A program made the translations under genes and the position numbers. A stretch of 64,000 nucleotides of DNA. It comes from Lycorma delicatula (Eukaryota > Arthropoda > Insecta > Hemiptera > Fulgoridae). The first letter of the stretch is position 1. Each line of letters starts with the position of its first letter. The notes beneath the pieces are model-generated. The model searched no databases and was not told the origin of the DNA. It worked only from the letters and a program-made list of their open reading frames with translations. The DNA lies in assembly GCF_047948215.1 (NCBI RefSeq), contig NC_134461.1, positions 90,912,245-90,976,244 of the forward strand, written 5' to 3'. Of the stretch, positions 10,170-21,489 are shown in pieces.

Positions 10170-11550
10170 AGTTATTTAATCATAACATTCATTTTGTTAT
10201 ATGCTGTTTTTTTTTTTTTTTAAATGACATTTAAATATAACCAAAATTATTTTCTTTTTTTTATTATGTACAATCTACGTTATATAAGATACATTTAGAG
10301 ATATACTGAGTATTCGTTTCCTGCTATGAAATGAGAGTTGATTAAAAATTGGATGGTGTTGTAAAACAAAAAAAAGATTGTTGAGATAAGAAAAGTAAAA
10401 CAAAGAAAGGAAAATACGTGATAATAGTAATGGGACAAATGAAAGAGTAGAAATGATCGAACGAAGAAAGAAAGCATTTGTAACTTGAGATAGACTGATA
10501 GAGAAGGGAAGAGGCAGGCTGAGTTTATAGGAAACAAAGAGAGATGGGTGAAAGATGTGTTCGTCTGTACAATACTGCACATACAACAGAATTTTGATAT
10601 GTCTTTCTTTTTTTATTATGTAATGCAGAATCTTATCTCGAAACAACGGAAAAACAAGAAAATATTTTTTTCTCATTTGAAATCATCAGTTAAAAAATAA
10701 AAAAAAAAAAAAACAGAAAATGTCACCGAGTCTCCCTGATCCCGGTAACAGGTCTATGAATTAAATATACACTGTATCACTTCCAGTGAATTGCTTCCGG
10801 TTTGGCGGGCGTAACGATTACCATACCCTAATAAAACTTCCCTCAGACATCATATAATGTTTAATGCATTTACTACTCGCAGTCTGCAAATAATCTTGTA
10901 CTTTGATATAACAATTACACTTAATTCATTATTTACATTTCGCACTCTATTAGATATATAAAATTCTAGTTTATTTTTTTGTACATTAACCAAATTCTAT
11001 CTTTTAAACAGTTAACTAGTTTATAAAACAAATTATTATTAAAAATAAAGCAGACTTCAGAAAAGTTATCTTGCCAAGATTATCTGGTATCTAAATACAA
11101 CTTAAAACGTAACTTCTTTTTTAATGGCAAAATTAGCATTTTTATTAATCTTAGGAATCCATTATTTTCTAATGAAAGAGTGCTCTGTATTAATCCATTA
11201 AATCAGAAAAATAATTACGAAAATACACATAAAATTCAATTAGTTCAAATTGAGAACCATTTCAAGTTGTAGGGTTAAAAAGTGAAAAAAAATCACAAGA
11301 AAATTACATGTTTTTTTATGAGTAGAAAAGTTTATAATCTCGTTTTGAATATTAAATTGCCGTAACCATGATAGTTGTAAGCATCTTGACTATTTTTCTT
11401 ATCTCAAGAATAAATATATCAAATGACATACTTTTTTTTACGGTGAGTCGGAGGCCATACTTACTAAGGAAATTATATTGTGAAGTGGTCTCTTGTTATT
11501 TTCTTCACTAAAGCAGACAAATATATGATCACATTATCAATGTTTCAAGC
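10170..11550. other. AT-rich stretch, no gene seen
   Basis: Purine-rich plus strand around 10,370-10,560 creates long minus-strand frames rich in Phe, Ser and Leu (10,275-10,676) that have no recognisable domain and overlap each other. I treat them as compositional. The patch at 10,780-10,860 has a few CpGs but no motif I can name. Confidence 0.6.
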
Positions 11551-11554
11551 GCAC

Positions 11555-11650
11555 CGAAATGTCACTTACTAGGGCTTATCTAGTAATATAAGTGGGCTGG
11601 ATAAGGCCGAAGGGATCGTTAAGTGGGCTGGAGTGAAATGTCACTTGTAA
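11555..11650. repeat. Small complex direct-repeat cluster
   Basis: 'gaaatgtcactt' occurs at about 11,557 and 11,635, and 'taagtgggctgg' at about 11,590 and 11,620. The units are interleaved in one 95-base patch, suggesting local slippage duplication. Confidence 0.6.
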
Positions 11651-11865
11651 CTGTGTTTTACACAGGGATTACTTGTTTAGCAAATATAACTTTCAGAAAA
11701 ATGAATTATAAACTCTGTCTCATCCATTTTTGTACGTCTTTTTTATTTTTTTTCACACTATTATAAAAAATACTGGGAAATACAAATTATTGTACCCCTT
11801 TTGCAGCTTCAAATGATCTGCTCTCTATGCTCTCTAATCCAGTGATCTATGAATGCTCTCTAACC

Positions 11866-12142
11866 CAGTGGTTTCCAAACTTTTCGGAGTCTCAGCGCTG
11901 TTTCTCAATTAAAATGTTTCCATGGCGCCCTACCGTAAGTAAAATTATGACTACTCGTAAGTAAGATATAAAAATAAATAAAACTTGTATATCTTCATTA
12001 CTTTTTACTTTATTAACATTAAATTAATAATTATAAATGTCTTGGTTCAATCAATTATGAAGCTTTTATAATATTTCGCGGTGCCCCTGTGAAGAGGCCG
12101 CGGATCCCCGAGGAACCGCGGCGCACAGTTTGGAAATCACTG
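11866..12142. mobile_element. hAT-type MITE, 277 bp, with perfect 8-bp target duplication
   Basis: Terminal inverted repeats of 16 bp with one mismatch: 'cagtggtttccaaact' at 11,866 and its near-complement ending at 12,142. The flanks are the identical octamer CTCTAACC at 11,858-11,865 and 12,143-12,150. A CAGTG terminus with 8-bp target duplication is diagnostic of hAT-superfamily elements. There is no coding capacity. A CpG-rich subterminal zone near the right end (12,078-12,125) contrasts with the AT-rich middle. The exact target duplication shows that the insertion boundaries are still readable. Confidence 0.9.
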
Positions 12143-12150
12143 CTCTAACC

Positions 12151-12734
12151 CTTTGATAATTTCTGAAAACTGTACTCATCTATTACGCTGAAATTTCCTG
12201 TAATAGATTGGATGAGTAAAAGAAAAATGATTTTTATAAAATTCTTATTTTAATAAAGAAAAATTTATTTACTAATCATCTTATAAGGGCTAATTAAAAT
12301 CATACTACTGATAACGAATTCTTTAGGAAAAACTACAAATAATATACAAAAATTCACATAGTCACAGTGTTTGATAATTTGATGAAATATAAAATTATTT
12401 TTGGTGGTTGATTTAATTTTATATTGTACTTTTCTTTTCTTTTGTATCTCAAATTATACTTAATCAATTGATTTTGTAGGTTAGAAACCATAAGAAAATC
12501 TCATCACAATACTGAAGTTATATAGGAGATTCCCTTGAAACACCTTAATGCAAAAATCAAAGATAGTAAAGTCCAGTCAGTAATGAACTAGAAATCATAA
12601 TAATGTTTAGTACTGGGAATAAAACCAAAACGTAATAAGAAAAAAATAGTAACATAGGAACAAATAACATAAGAAACATAAATGTTAATAAATATAAATA
12701 CTTCACGATGCACAAACTTAAAAAGCGAGGTCTC
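12151..12734. other. AT-rich stretch, possible family D trace
   Basis: A 'taggttagaaaccataagaa' phrase near 12,477-12,497 resembles part of family D. The rest is unassigned, except that 12,600-12,734 may be the A-rich 3' UTR of the Jockey fragment that follows. Confidence 0.4.
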
Positions 12735-12905
12735 ATCCTGTGTATTCCTATTAGGTTCCTAGATCCAATATACGTCCCGCTTTTATATCTTGCCCATTGT
12801 CTAAGAGGTATAGGTTAACAGTTAGATATTTAACGTGGTCATTAAGTCTTATTTTGTACTTAGTAGCAAATAATGATAAAAAAAATTTTTTTTTGATAAC
12901 CTAAA
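12735..12905 (-). pseudogene. Jockey-clade LINE ORF2, C-terminal fragment
   Basis: The minus strand translates to a 'FATKYKIRLNDHVKYLTVNL' block followed by 'LLDNGQDIK'. It parallels the C-terminus of the larger Jockey relic at 18,110-18,230 ('RFASKYKL.LKDHANHLAVNF', 'LDHGQY') and the end of Jockey ORF2 proteins in general. Only the last 50 or so codons remain, consistent with 5' truncation during reverse transcription. Confidence 0.65.
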
Positions 12906-12909
12906 AAAC

Positions 12910-14150
12910 ATGTACGGTTACACCTTCATTTAACATAAAAACTTCCTCAGACTGCAATTTTTTCTCACCCATAATGGATATTATAAAAAATAAATAAATA
13001 AAACGCAAATTCCACAAATATTTTTATGTCAATTAACAGTTTTACCTTTTCCTGTTTTTTTTTTAATTTAATTGTTTATTTTTTTATATAAATAATTTTT
13101 CCGCAGTCTCTGAAGATGATTTTTCAAAAACCGAAATGATTTAGATTTTTAGCAAAATTTCTGTACAACACAATTTTTTCCGTAATGTTTTTCCCCAATT
13201 TAATATATTATATTGAAAAAATTCAATTTTAACCATTTTTATTTATTATACTCCTAATAAACATATTTATTTAAATAAAAAAATATTGTTTTGTATTAAA
13301 TATAAGTTTTTTTATTTTTTTTGTAAAAAAAAGAACGGAAATAAGTTTGAGCAACAAAAAATTAGAAAATACTTATAATAATTTTATCTTGCCAATAAAA
13401 TAACGGTTATTTGTTAAATATATACATATTATGAATTATGTATCAACATTCTACAGTTTTCCCCCTTTTTCTTTCACTCATCTATAATATGGTTGGATTA
13501 TTAAAAATTTATAAAGAGTAAATTGGGGTAGTTTTTCAGGCAAGCAATTTGTTCTCGACTGCCCCAGGCTGTATTATTCAAAGTTACTGTGAACAGAATG
13601 AATGGGGGTGGAAACATGTACTCTCGCTGTAATTCAGACAGGTAACATATATACATTATATATATATATATATATAGACAAGTATTGTAACAAATTGTAG
13701 TAAGAGTTTTGTATTGCTCGGCAATATTATGTGCTTCGAGAAACTTGCTATTTGTCTGTAAAGCTCTGTTTCATGTTCACTTCTGGGTTTTTTGACCCTC
13801 TATTTTCAACTTAATCAATTATGCACCGTTTTTTGATATTTCAGCACATACCTATACGAATATTTGAACATTACGATTTGAAAACCAATAAAATATTATT
13901 TAATATTTAATAAAATATTTGAAATATATTTATTTTCCTGGAAGTAGATATTTAATAATGTATACAAAGCAAAAAAATGTTAAAAATTGACATAAATTTG
14001 AAATGTGTTAATGGATTTATTTACCAATCTTCCAAAAAATAAAACAGAATTATTTATAAAAATATAATTTTTTATAATATATTTTGTTGTACTTTAATGA
14101 GAATATAATTAATAAGAATAACTTAGCCCTTTAAAAGGTTTATTTACATT
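12910..14150. other. AT-rich stretch, no gene seen
   Basis: Homopolymeric and low-complexity AT sequence with a short (TA)n run at about 13,656-13,677. The least AT-rich patch (13,520-13,640) gives no protein similarity. Confidence 0.6.
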
Positions 14151-14157
14151 TGAATTT

Positions 14158-15028
14158 TACTTTCCCGTCTGGATAGCGCTATGTAGCTCTATAAGGCAAA
14201 GTATTTTTAATTATAGAAACCAAAAAGCTGAAAAAAAACGGATCGAAATTTTCCAGATGTTAATGTACGTATGCATGTACGTGTGTATGTGTTCGGTGTT
14301 GACCTCTAAATCACCTTAAATCTCTTGAACTGCTGGACCAATTTTGACCAAACCTGATCAGATTACTCCAATTCAGGTACATTGATACGATTAAATTTTT
14401 AACTTAAAAGGTCAAGGTGGTGGACTGTAGAACTAGATCACTCTTAGTATCTGAAGATTTCGCTTTATTAAGGTCATATTGTTCTTAGGTACATTTTTTA
14501 ACAATTAAAAAATAATATTTCCAAAAAAAATTTTTAAATCGCACTCCCACCCAAAAAAATGCTCTAAATTGCTTTAAATAAATTAGTGGCTAAATGGGTA
14601 CAGTGTGTCATTACTACCCCCTCTCACCAGAAGGATCGCTAGTGTAGCACTGAATTACAGCTCCAGTAGTCGACTTTCTTTCTTTTTCTATTTATATATT
14701 AGCCTCTGGCACCAGCTATTTAACGTCACAAGTGAGCGGTAGAGTTAAATAAATGAATAATATTTAAAGCGTAAAAAAGTATTTAAAGTAGCCGTTAGTA
14801 CCGCGCGAATGAAATAAAGTATGCGCGCGCGCGTTTTAGTTAGAATCATTGAATTAAATAAACGACAAAATATTATATTTAAATAAAATTATAAATATTT
14901 TTAATTAAGCTGTGTGTAAGCATGTATCAGAAAAATAATAGCACAGTTAAAAAAAATACGCACAATTAATAAAATAATGTGCACAGTTGTAGGACTTACG
15001 GAAAGTCCTACAACTGTGTTGTCAGCTT
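14158..15028 (+). repeat. Family C repeat, copy 1
   Basis: Starts 'ttactttcccgtctgg', then the conserved core: 'ttttccagatgttaatgt' (about 14,250-14,267), 'ttgaactgctggaccaattt' (14,324-14,343), 'cgctagtgtagcactgaat' (about 14,638-14,656), 'aattaaataaacgacaaaat'. It ends 'tcctacaactgtgttgtcag' near 15,024. A 16-bp-arm hairpin sits at the 3' end. Compared with copy 2 (32,262-33,232) it lacks about 140 bases carrying a tRNA-like segment. No coding capacity found. Confidence 0.75.
14982..15018. repeat. 16-bp-arm hairpin at the end of family C copy 1
   Basis: 14,982-14,997 and 15,003-15,018 are perfect complements around a five-base loop. Copy 2 has the right arm but a different left side with its own GC-rich stem (about 33,165-33,200), so the hairpin here arose or was altered after the copies diverged. 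Confidence 0.85.
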
Positions 15029-15039
15029 TGTTTTTGCAC

Positions 15040-15585
15040 TTCTGCATGAATTTAGTGAAATTAAAAAAAAAAGAAATTTCTAAATCATCAGATATTAGCT
15101 ACAGAAGTTATTGCAAAATAACTCCTGCTTTGTTTCTGTTCACAAATTTATCATGATTGCTTTTTTCAAATACAGTTTTTAATAGTAATAAAAATATTTT
15201 ACTAATATGTTACTTTCATTTCAAACATTTACATGTTTTTTAAGTTAACGTCATATATATATATAAATAATTTATTAATCTTTACTGGATAAGAACTTTG
15301 AAATTTTATAGCTTATATGATAGCTTATACAAATGCATATATATATATATATATATGTATACAAGTATTAATATAAATATATATGCTTTGTATTAAATAA
15401 TAAAAGTATTAATTTTATTAAATTTTGTTATATTAAATAAAAAAATATGTAAGTAATGACAAATATTTGTTTAATTTAAAATTAGATTATATTTATTTAT
15501 ACTACTACTTCACTACTTTTATCTTTTTCCGGTTTTTTAAAGTTAATGATGACAGGTAGTCAAAAAAAAAAAAAGAATGCCAAAT
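15040..15585. other. AT-rich stretch, no gene seen
   Basis: Contains a short (TA)n run at about 15,336-15,357. No other feature could be supported. Confidence 0.6.
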
Positions 15586-15590
15586 GTATC

Positions 15591-15835
15591 TAGCCCTGGT
15601 TTAGTGGTTAAGTCGTCGCAAATAAGTTGTTTAACAGCTGAATTTCGGATTTGAAAATTCTGAGATTTAAATCCTAGTAAAAGTTAGTTGCTTTTATAAG
15701 GATTTGAATATTAGACAATGGATTCCGGAGTATTTGGTGGTTGGTGTTCAATTAACCACAAATCTCAGGAAACTTTGGCCCTAATCAGTACAAAACTACA
15801 CTTGTATTACATGATGTCATAATCCGTAAGTCAAT
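15591..15835 (+). mobile_element. SINE-B copy, diverged
   Basis: The head 'ctggtttagtggttaag' carries an A-box-like motif, with a B-box-like 'gatttaaatcctagtaaa' at about 15,662. The family body ('tatttggtggttggtgttca', about 15,739-15,758; 'ttaaccacaaatctcagga') follows. The 3' tail is truncated or unrecognisable after about 15,830, where a G-run begins. An insertion in the head relative to 7,412-7,729 marks it as an older copy. Confidence 0.7.
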
Positions 15836-15839
15836 GACC

Positions 15840-18045
15840 CGGGGGGGAGGGTTACTTATTGTTCACCTGTTCAACAAACTGCAAGGTATACATTAGAAAA
15901 AAAAATGTATTTACCTATATATTAGAAAATTAAATAAATCCGTTTCAGTTCTGTTTTACTTAATGGAAATAAATTTATTACACCAATGAATTTATAGCCT
16001 TATTTAGTAAGAATCATTGATCAGGGTACTTAGGTTTATACTTTAATTTTTTAGTTATTATTCCCGAGACATTCTAAGTGTGATTAAATTATTAGTTATC
16101 AGGGAATATAGTTCACTAGTTTATTCTAAGTTTTGCATAATTCTAAAATATCTTAGGATAATTAATAACAACTTCTGTATTCGTATTTAATTATTATTAT
16201 TTCATACAGAATCTATTTATTCTAATAATTTAATTAATAGATTCGGGTAGATGTGGTAGGAGAGAAGATAAACAAAATTTTCAATTCAGAGAGGAGAAAG
16301 AGAGAGAAAGAAACAAGGACTAACTCCTTTACATAGAAAAAAAAAAAGTAAAAGGAAAATAAACAGTGAAATAATTTTTGAATAATATAAAATAAATATT
16401 GACATTTTTATGGTTGTATATCTTTTAGTGAAAACCAAAGTAAATAAGAAGGAATTAAAAATATAATGCATTTTCGAAGAAAAATTCATTTACTTTTTAA
16501 TATACTCGTAGACAAGAATGTAATAAAATGTAACGGAAATACATTTTAAAATAGGAGAAGATAAGATCTTATAAACTAAATAGGAATAAAATAGACCTTT
16601 TAAATAAAACAGAATTTAAAAAAAAACACGATTAAAAATAATACTCCTTCAGGTCTAAAAAAACTGTTCAGTTTACAAATATGATTGGAATGAAGTGATA
16701 AAATAACGAACATTAGGTCAATGTTGAAAATGAAGAGTTATTGTAAGCATTTGACAAGACAAGAAATGAAGACATATCGGAAAACTTTGTAATACAATGA
16801 AATATAATAATACAATTTTAAGGAAAATCAAACTGTAAAACATTATTACATTGTTATAAATACCATTTTAATTTTTTAATGCCATTATAATAATAGTATA
16901 ACTAAATGTTTATTATATATTAATCATAGAGAATTGTGTGTTAACAAACATGATTAAAAACAATATTAATATTTGTGATACGTTTGTCGATAATAACCTG
17001 AAAGAAACCATTTATAACAATCCCGTCAGGAAAAAATAATAAGTAGAAATGACACAGAAACTCAAAGGAGGAGTCTACTTCAAGAAATATTAAGGGGAAA
17101 AATTCGAGCAAATAGGATAAGATAAAAAGAAAGAAACAAGAAGGTAACAAAATCCTTAGGGATCGACTGAGCTTGTTTGCAGGACTTCTTGTCTTGGCTT
17201 TACTGACTTCATAGTGCACCTCGGTCACTTTACTGTCCTAGATATATGGTTGTCATCCACAAAACATTTTATAGCACGTGTAATTTTATCAAACAACTAC
17301 TGCTTTACTGGTTGCATAACTGGTACTTGTGAAGGGTTTTCCTGTATTTTATTGTTAATTAAATCGTTTTGATTTTTTTTTATGCATGTATTTATATTCA
17401 TAATATTATAATTATTATTTAAATCAGTCTAAAAAAATAATAATTTTGTTAATTAATTTTTCTTGTTGAAAGTTTTAATTTTCTAATAATAAAAATAAAA
17501 TAAATCTAGAGTAAGGTAATTTGTTTTTTCATTAAATTATGGATTGTCCTGTAATAAAAAAAGGAAAGAATTATCCCATTTTAAGGTAATAAATTAAGAA
17601 CTTTAAACATTAAAATACTAAAAAGAAGAAATAATACATGACAGTACTAGTAGAATATTAATTTACTAATAAGTAATAAAGGATGGTTGAAAACAATTTT
17701 AATTAAAAACTGGTGTATAAAAATTTTTTTCTCTCAACTATTATTTACAATCAGTTTCATTCAAGCAGAAACCCTAAGTAAATTGCATCATAATAATCAC
17801 ATGAAAAGCAGCTTTAATTTAAATCTGTTAATAAAATACATTCAAAAGTCATGTATACTCGTATTACTTGTAAGAAAGTACTTACACGTACTAACATTAC
17901 GAAAAAAGAATAACATTACGAAAAACTCAGTAAGAAAGGAAAAATAAAAAAAATAACATCAAAGAACTACATATCACAAGAAAACAAAAAAATATAAATG
18001 AAAAAACAGTGAAACCATAATCAACTAGATTCGAAATAAATACTG
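15840..18045. other. AT-rich stretch, no gene seen
   Basis: Purine-rich plus-strand patches (16,260-16,350 and 17,000-17,150) give minus-strand frames of Phe/Leu-rich peptides with no recognisable domain. The plus frame at 17,687-17,947 is Lys/Asn/Leu-rich and likely compositional. The last ~100 bases before 18,045 may be the A-rich tail of the Jockey element. Confidence 0.6.
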
Positions 18046-18089
18046 AGATGATACATAACAATCAAGAGATGAAGCTCCTCCTCGAGGAT

Positions 18090-20320
18090 CAATAAGAGTC
18101 TACCAGGTCTAACAGTGCCGCTTCAGCAGCCTAACATATTGGCCATGGTCTAGAAAGTTCACAGCCAGATGGTTCGCATGGTCCTTAAGTCATAGTTTGT
18201 ACTTTGATGCGAATCGTTGGATTTTTTTCCCGAAAGTATGCAACTCCGTATAATCGTGGATCTCGCTGTTCCTAACAAGCCATGATGCCTCCGTTATGGT
18301 TCTCACAATTTTAATCTGAATCGCTTCAATGTTCCTGGCGCTTTTTGTTTCCCAGAGTTGGATGCCTTAGTTCCAAATCGGCTTCAAAATCACGTAGTAT
18401 AACAATAGCTTGTTAGATAGTAATAACTGTTAGATATTTAACTGTTAGATAGCAATCTCTAGTTAACCAGTACCACTCTTAACCAGTTCTTTACGTTCAG
18501 TTGTTTCCTTTTTTCTTTACATGAATTTTTCATGTTAGATGAAGATCCAGGAATAGACATACTCTGTAGATGTATTGTAGATTCAGTGTGCAGAATAGAC
18601 CTACCGCATACTGCCAGCATGCGGGATGTAAATTCCATTCAGTTGGATCCATGGGCTGCATCACCTCTTTTCATTGCAAACTTTATGAGTCAATTTCATT
18701 GTATTGACTTTCATTTTCCATTTAGAAAACCACGCGTTGATTAAGTCCAACCCAACTGCAGCTTAGACGAAGCTTTAGTTGGATCATCATCGACAGCCAC
18801 GATCCCTATGTCATCAAGAAATGAAGCAACAGTGGTATGGTCCAGAGCCGAAACGCATTATTTTCTAACTTCACGCAGTGAAGTTAGAAAATAATATAAG
18901 CTCCAAAACTGAGTCTTGACGAAGATCCGATTCAAAATCAAGTAATCCAGACAGCTCCTCACTACATTTATCCTGGGAAAACCCCAATCCAGGCTGCTAA
19001 GCAGAAATATATAGAATGGTAGAGGCAGGCTCGTTATAAGTTTATGAAGCAGATCAAGCAGCCAAACCTTACAGAAACCCTGCTGGATATCCAGAAAGGC
19101 AGCCTAACAATACTTCTTCTCTTCCATACATTTGGTGGCAACATAAAAAATCCTGTGTATCTGTCCAATAGTATAATCACCACTGCGGAAACCGAATTGA
19201 TGGTCGGAAATAACAAGCTTATTATAAGCCACAATCTCCGAAGAAATAACCTCTCAAATACCTAAGACGTAACAGGTACAGGTTATGGGCTTGCATGAAG
19301 ATGATTGTACACTTGCTTACTCTGCTTAGGGACAATCACTATAAGCTATACCTTCCACTCCGACGGGTAGCATGTTACGAAGGATGCCATTGAAAAGTTA
19401 TGTCATATACAGCACGGCATTGAATGGAAGCTTAACTAGGCTTTGGTTGGTAATCAAGTCATGTTCCTTTCCAATCAACTGCAGTACATTCCTTGATGAG
19501 AAAGACTTAATCGCAATACATATAAGAATCAAGGTGATTAAGAAGACGAGAATTTCCTCTTCACCAGTCCCCGGAAGATAAGTGGCTGAAAGATCTTACG
19601 CAGGTGCGTAGCAAACAGGTGAGCCTTCTGACTGTCGCTTCCATCCCATGACCCATTTGACGTCTTTAGAGGATGACGACGGTTGAAAATTTCTCGTGGC
19701 GTTCCATAATGATTAGTTGTCCCTTTTCAAAAGGGAAAGATTCTCAAGGTAATTTTAAATATCTCATTCTTGATAGACTTTAGCATCCGTTTCAATCTGC
19801 AAGCAGCCCTGATCAAGGATGTCCTATTCTCGGATCCCCTGTAACATCACCATCTTCTCTTAAGCCGCCGCTTGGTTGTAATAAGATCCAACACCTCCCT
19901 TGAATAGTCCGCGTCTCCCCAATCCTCCTGCCACTACTGAGGGAACTTCCTAGTCACCACCGTACAGCTCAGAAAATAAATCATCCGAGATCATATGGTG
20001 AAGAAGACATTAGATAGCCGACAATCCGAGAGGCTCAAGCTTCTCCAGCAACCGATGTCGCTTGAATATGATCGGTGCTAAATCACAGTAGTTGATGCCT
20101 TATCGTATTTCTTATGAACACTGCAGGTCTCAATATGCTCTATCGTCTGAATGATTTGCTGCATAATAAAATATCTTCGAAGATAGTTACTGATCAATGA
20201 AGTGTGTTTCGAAGAGTAAGATGACATCTATCGATTTTGTAAAGACAAACGACTCCAGTTTCTGTCTTAGATTAGCAAGACCATTAATGTCCCAGGTAAT
20301 CATCCTGACAAACCTAACCA
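18090..20320 (-). pseudogene. Jockey ORF2 (endonuclease-reverse transcriptase), degenerate
   Basis: In translation order: an endonuclease start 'ITWDINGLANLRQKLESF' with 'DVILLFETHF' (about 20,300-20,190). Then a linker with 'TSLIRAACRLKRMLK' and 'NGSWDGSDSQKAHLFATHLR' (about 19,840-19,590). RT follows with 'DHQFGFRSGDYTIGQIHR' (about 19,205-19,150), the catalytic motif A region 'FLDIQQGFCKVW' (about 19,090) and a damaged motif C 'FLDDIGIVAVDDDPTKASSK' (about 18,830-18,760). The C-terminus has 'KLLLYYVILKPIWN', 'GIQLWE' and 'HANHLAVNFLDHGQY' (18,410-18,110). This order is that of Jockey-clade ORF2. The Y/F-A-D-D active site is changed to L-D-D, and stops interrupt RT and the C-terminal domain. 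Confidence 0.85.
18857..18895. repeat. Perfect 18-bp-arm hairpin inside the Jockey RT region
   Basis: 18,857-18,874 and 18,878-18,895 are exact complements separated by a three-base loop. The hairpin lies just upstream, in coding sense, of the degraded RT motif C, where no palindrome is expected in the protein sequence. It is therefore a later mutation that helped break the ORF. Confidence 0.9.
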
Positions 20321-20329
20321 TTAACAGAT

Positions 20330-21480
20330 TTTAGCATCACCTTGGTAAGACAACCTACCAGAGTTCCAATTTATTGAACCAGGAATTCTATGTTGCACGT
20401 TAATCTTTTTAATATGTCTTCAGCATCTCTGCTGACGTGGCGCTCTACAGCCGCGGCATAAAATCGGGGAAGAGTATTTGAATAAGCGCTTAGCATTCCT
20501 AAGGGTCCCTTGACCTAATGAAGGGAATTTGTCGTTGCCCAAATCAAAAGAAGCCGACTGTTTGTCCCGAAATTCAAGCAGAGTAGCACTTTTTCTAGTA
20601 TGTTAAACCTTTTAGCTCTGCTTCCTTTCCAGAATGTTTTCTATAAAGTGGCTAACTATAAAGGAGGCATAGCTGGATCTGAGAGGCAAAGTGCACAAAC
20701 AGCCGGAGTGCTGAGGATAAGCTGCAGTCCTATGGCCTTCCACGCATTCGACACAACGGTAAGGCGCACACAGTTATTCTTCGTGTGCTCATCTTGTTAA
20801 TATCGCATGCATTGGACTAATCCAGGAGTTTTCTGGATGTCTCAAAGGTAACACAACAGTTAGCGATGTCTTAAATTAAATACCTTCTTGTTATTCTGAA
20901 GAATGTCAATAACAGTTTTTCGTTACACGATGACGGTCATTAATTATTCTTCAGGATCTTATGTCCGTGCCTTCTCAATTTTACCACTGATGATGTAGTA
21001 GTGTAAATTCCTCAGTACTTCCCAAAAAACTCTCTCGTCTTTCCTCGTGAACGTGCGACCAATAATAAGGTTTTTTCCACATAACAATTCAGTTATTTTC
21101 TTGTAGATGTCAACGTTCTTCAAAATTACACGCAGTTGATTAGCACCAATAGCCTTTACATAGTAGTCGCCTTTAGTCGCAACCTATTCTATCTGCTCGC
21201 AGAGACGCAAGAAAACAGGAATGCCATGGAGAACAATCGGCGACGATTTGATGGAACCCTTCTGGCACGTCTCAAAATTAGCATCTTTCATCTTCTTCAT
21301 ATTTACTTATCTGACAAAGGAAAATTAATGGTAAAATTAGTAACAGTCTATGATTCTCTCGGCATACGCAGCACTGCTACAGTTTTCCATGGTAGAGAAG
21401 TTGATTGAGAATCCCCCTCCCTAGCTAATTTAAATAGCCTCTCTATCTGAGACACCCAGATTGGTCATAATATTGTCTCT
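20330..21480 (-). pseudogene. Jockey ORF1 (gag-like nucleic-acid-binding protein), degenerate
   Basis: The minus strand gives a 'RKDERVFWEVLRNLHYYI' block (about 21,065-21,000), matching the region just upstream of the zinc knuckles in Jockey gag proteins, where R-x-L-R-N-L-H is typical. About 250 bases on there is a knuckle remnant 'CVECVEGHRTA' (about 20,760-20,720) with later Cys residues. Such proteins package the element RNA. The N-terminal portion before about 21,480 is not recognisable, so ORF1 is 5'-truncated. Confidence 0.65.
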
Positions 21481-21489
21481 AATTATCTT

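Larger units (their letters stand above)
18046..21480 (-). mobile_element. Jockey-clade non-LTR retrotransposon relic
   Basis: A minus-strand element whose parts appear in the expected order from high to low coordinates: gag-like ORF1 with zinc-knuckle remnant, APE-type endonuclease, reverse transcriptase, and Jockey C-terminal domain. At about 3.4 kb it is shorter than full-length Jockey elements (about 4.5-5 kb); the 5' end of ORF1 is missing. Stops and frameshifts are scattered through both ORFs, so the copy is dead. Base composition is clearly less AT-rich than the flanks, which makes the boundaries visible by eye. Confidence 0.85.

Noticed and set aside
10275..10676. 133-codon Ser/Leu/Phe-rich minus frame
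   Set aside because: Lies opposite a purine-rich strand, shares its DNA with another long frame, and has no recognisable motif or conserved start.
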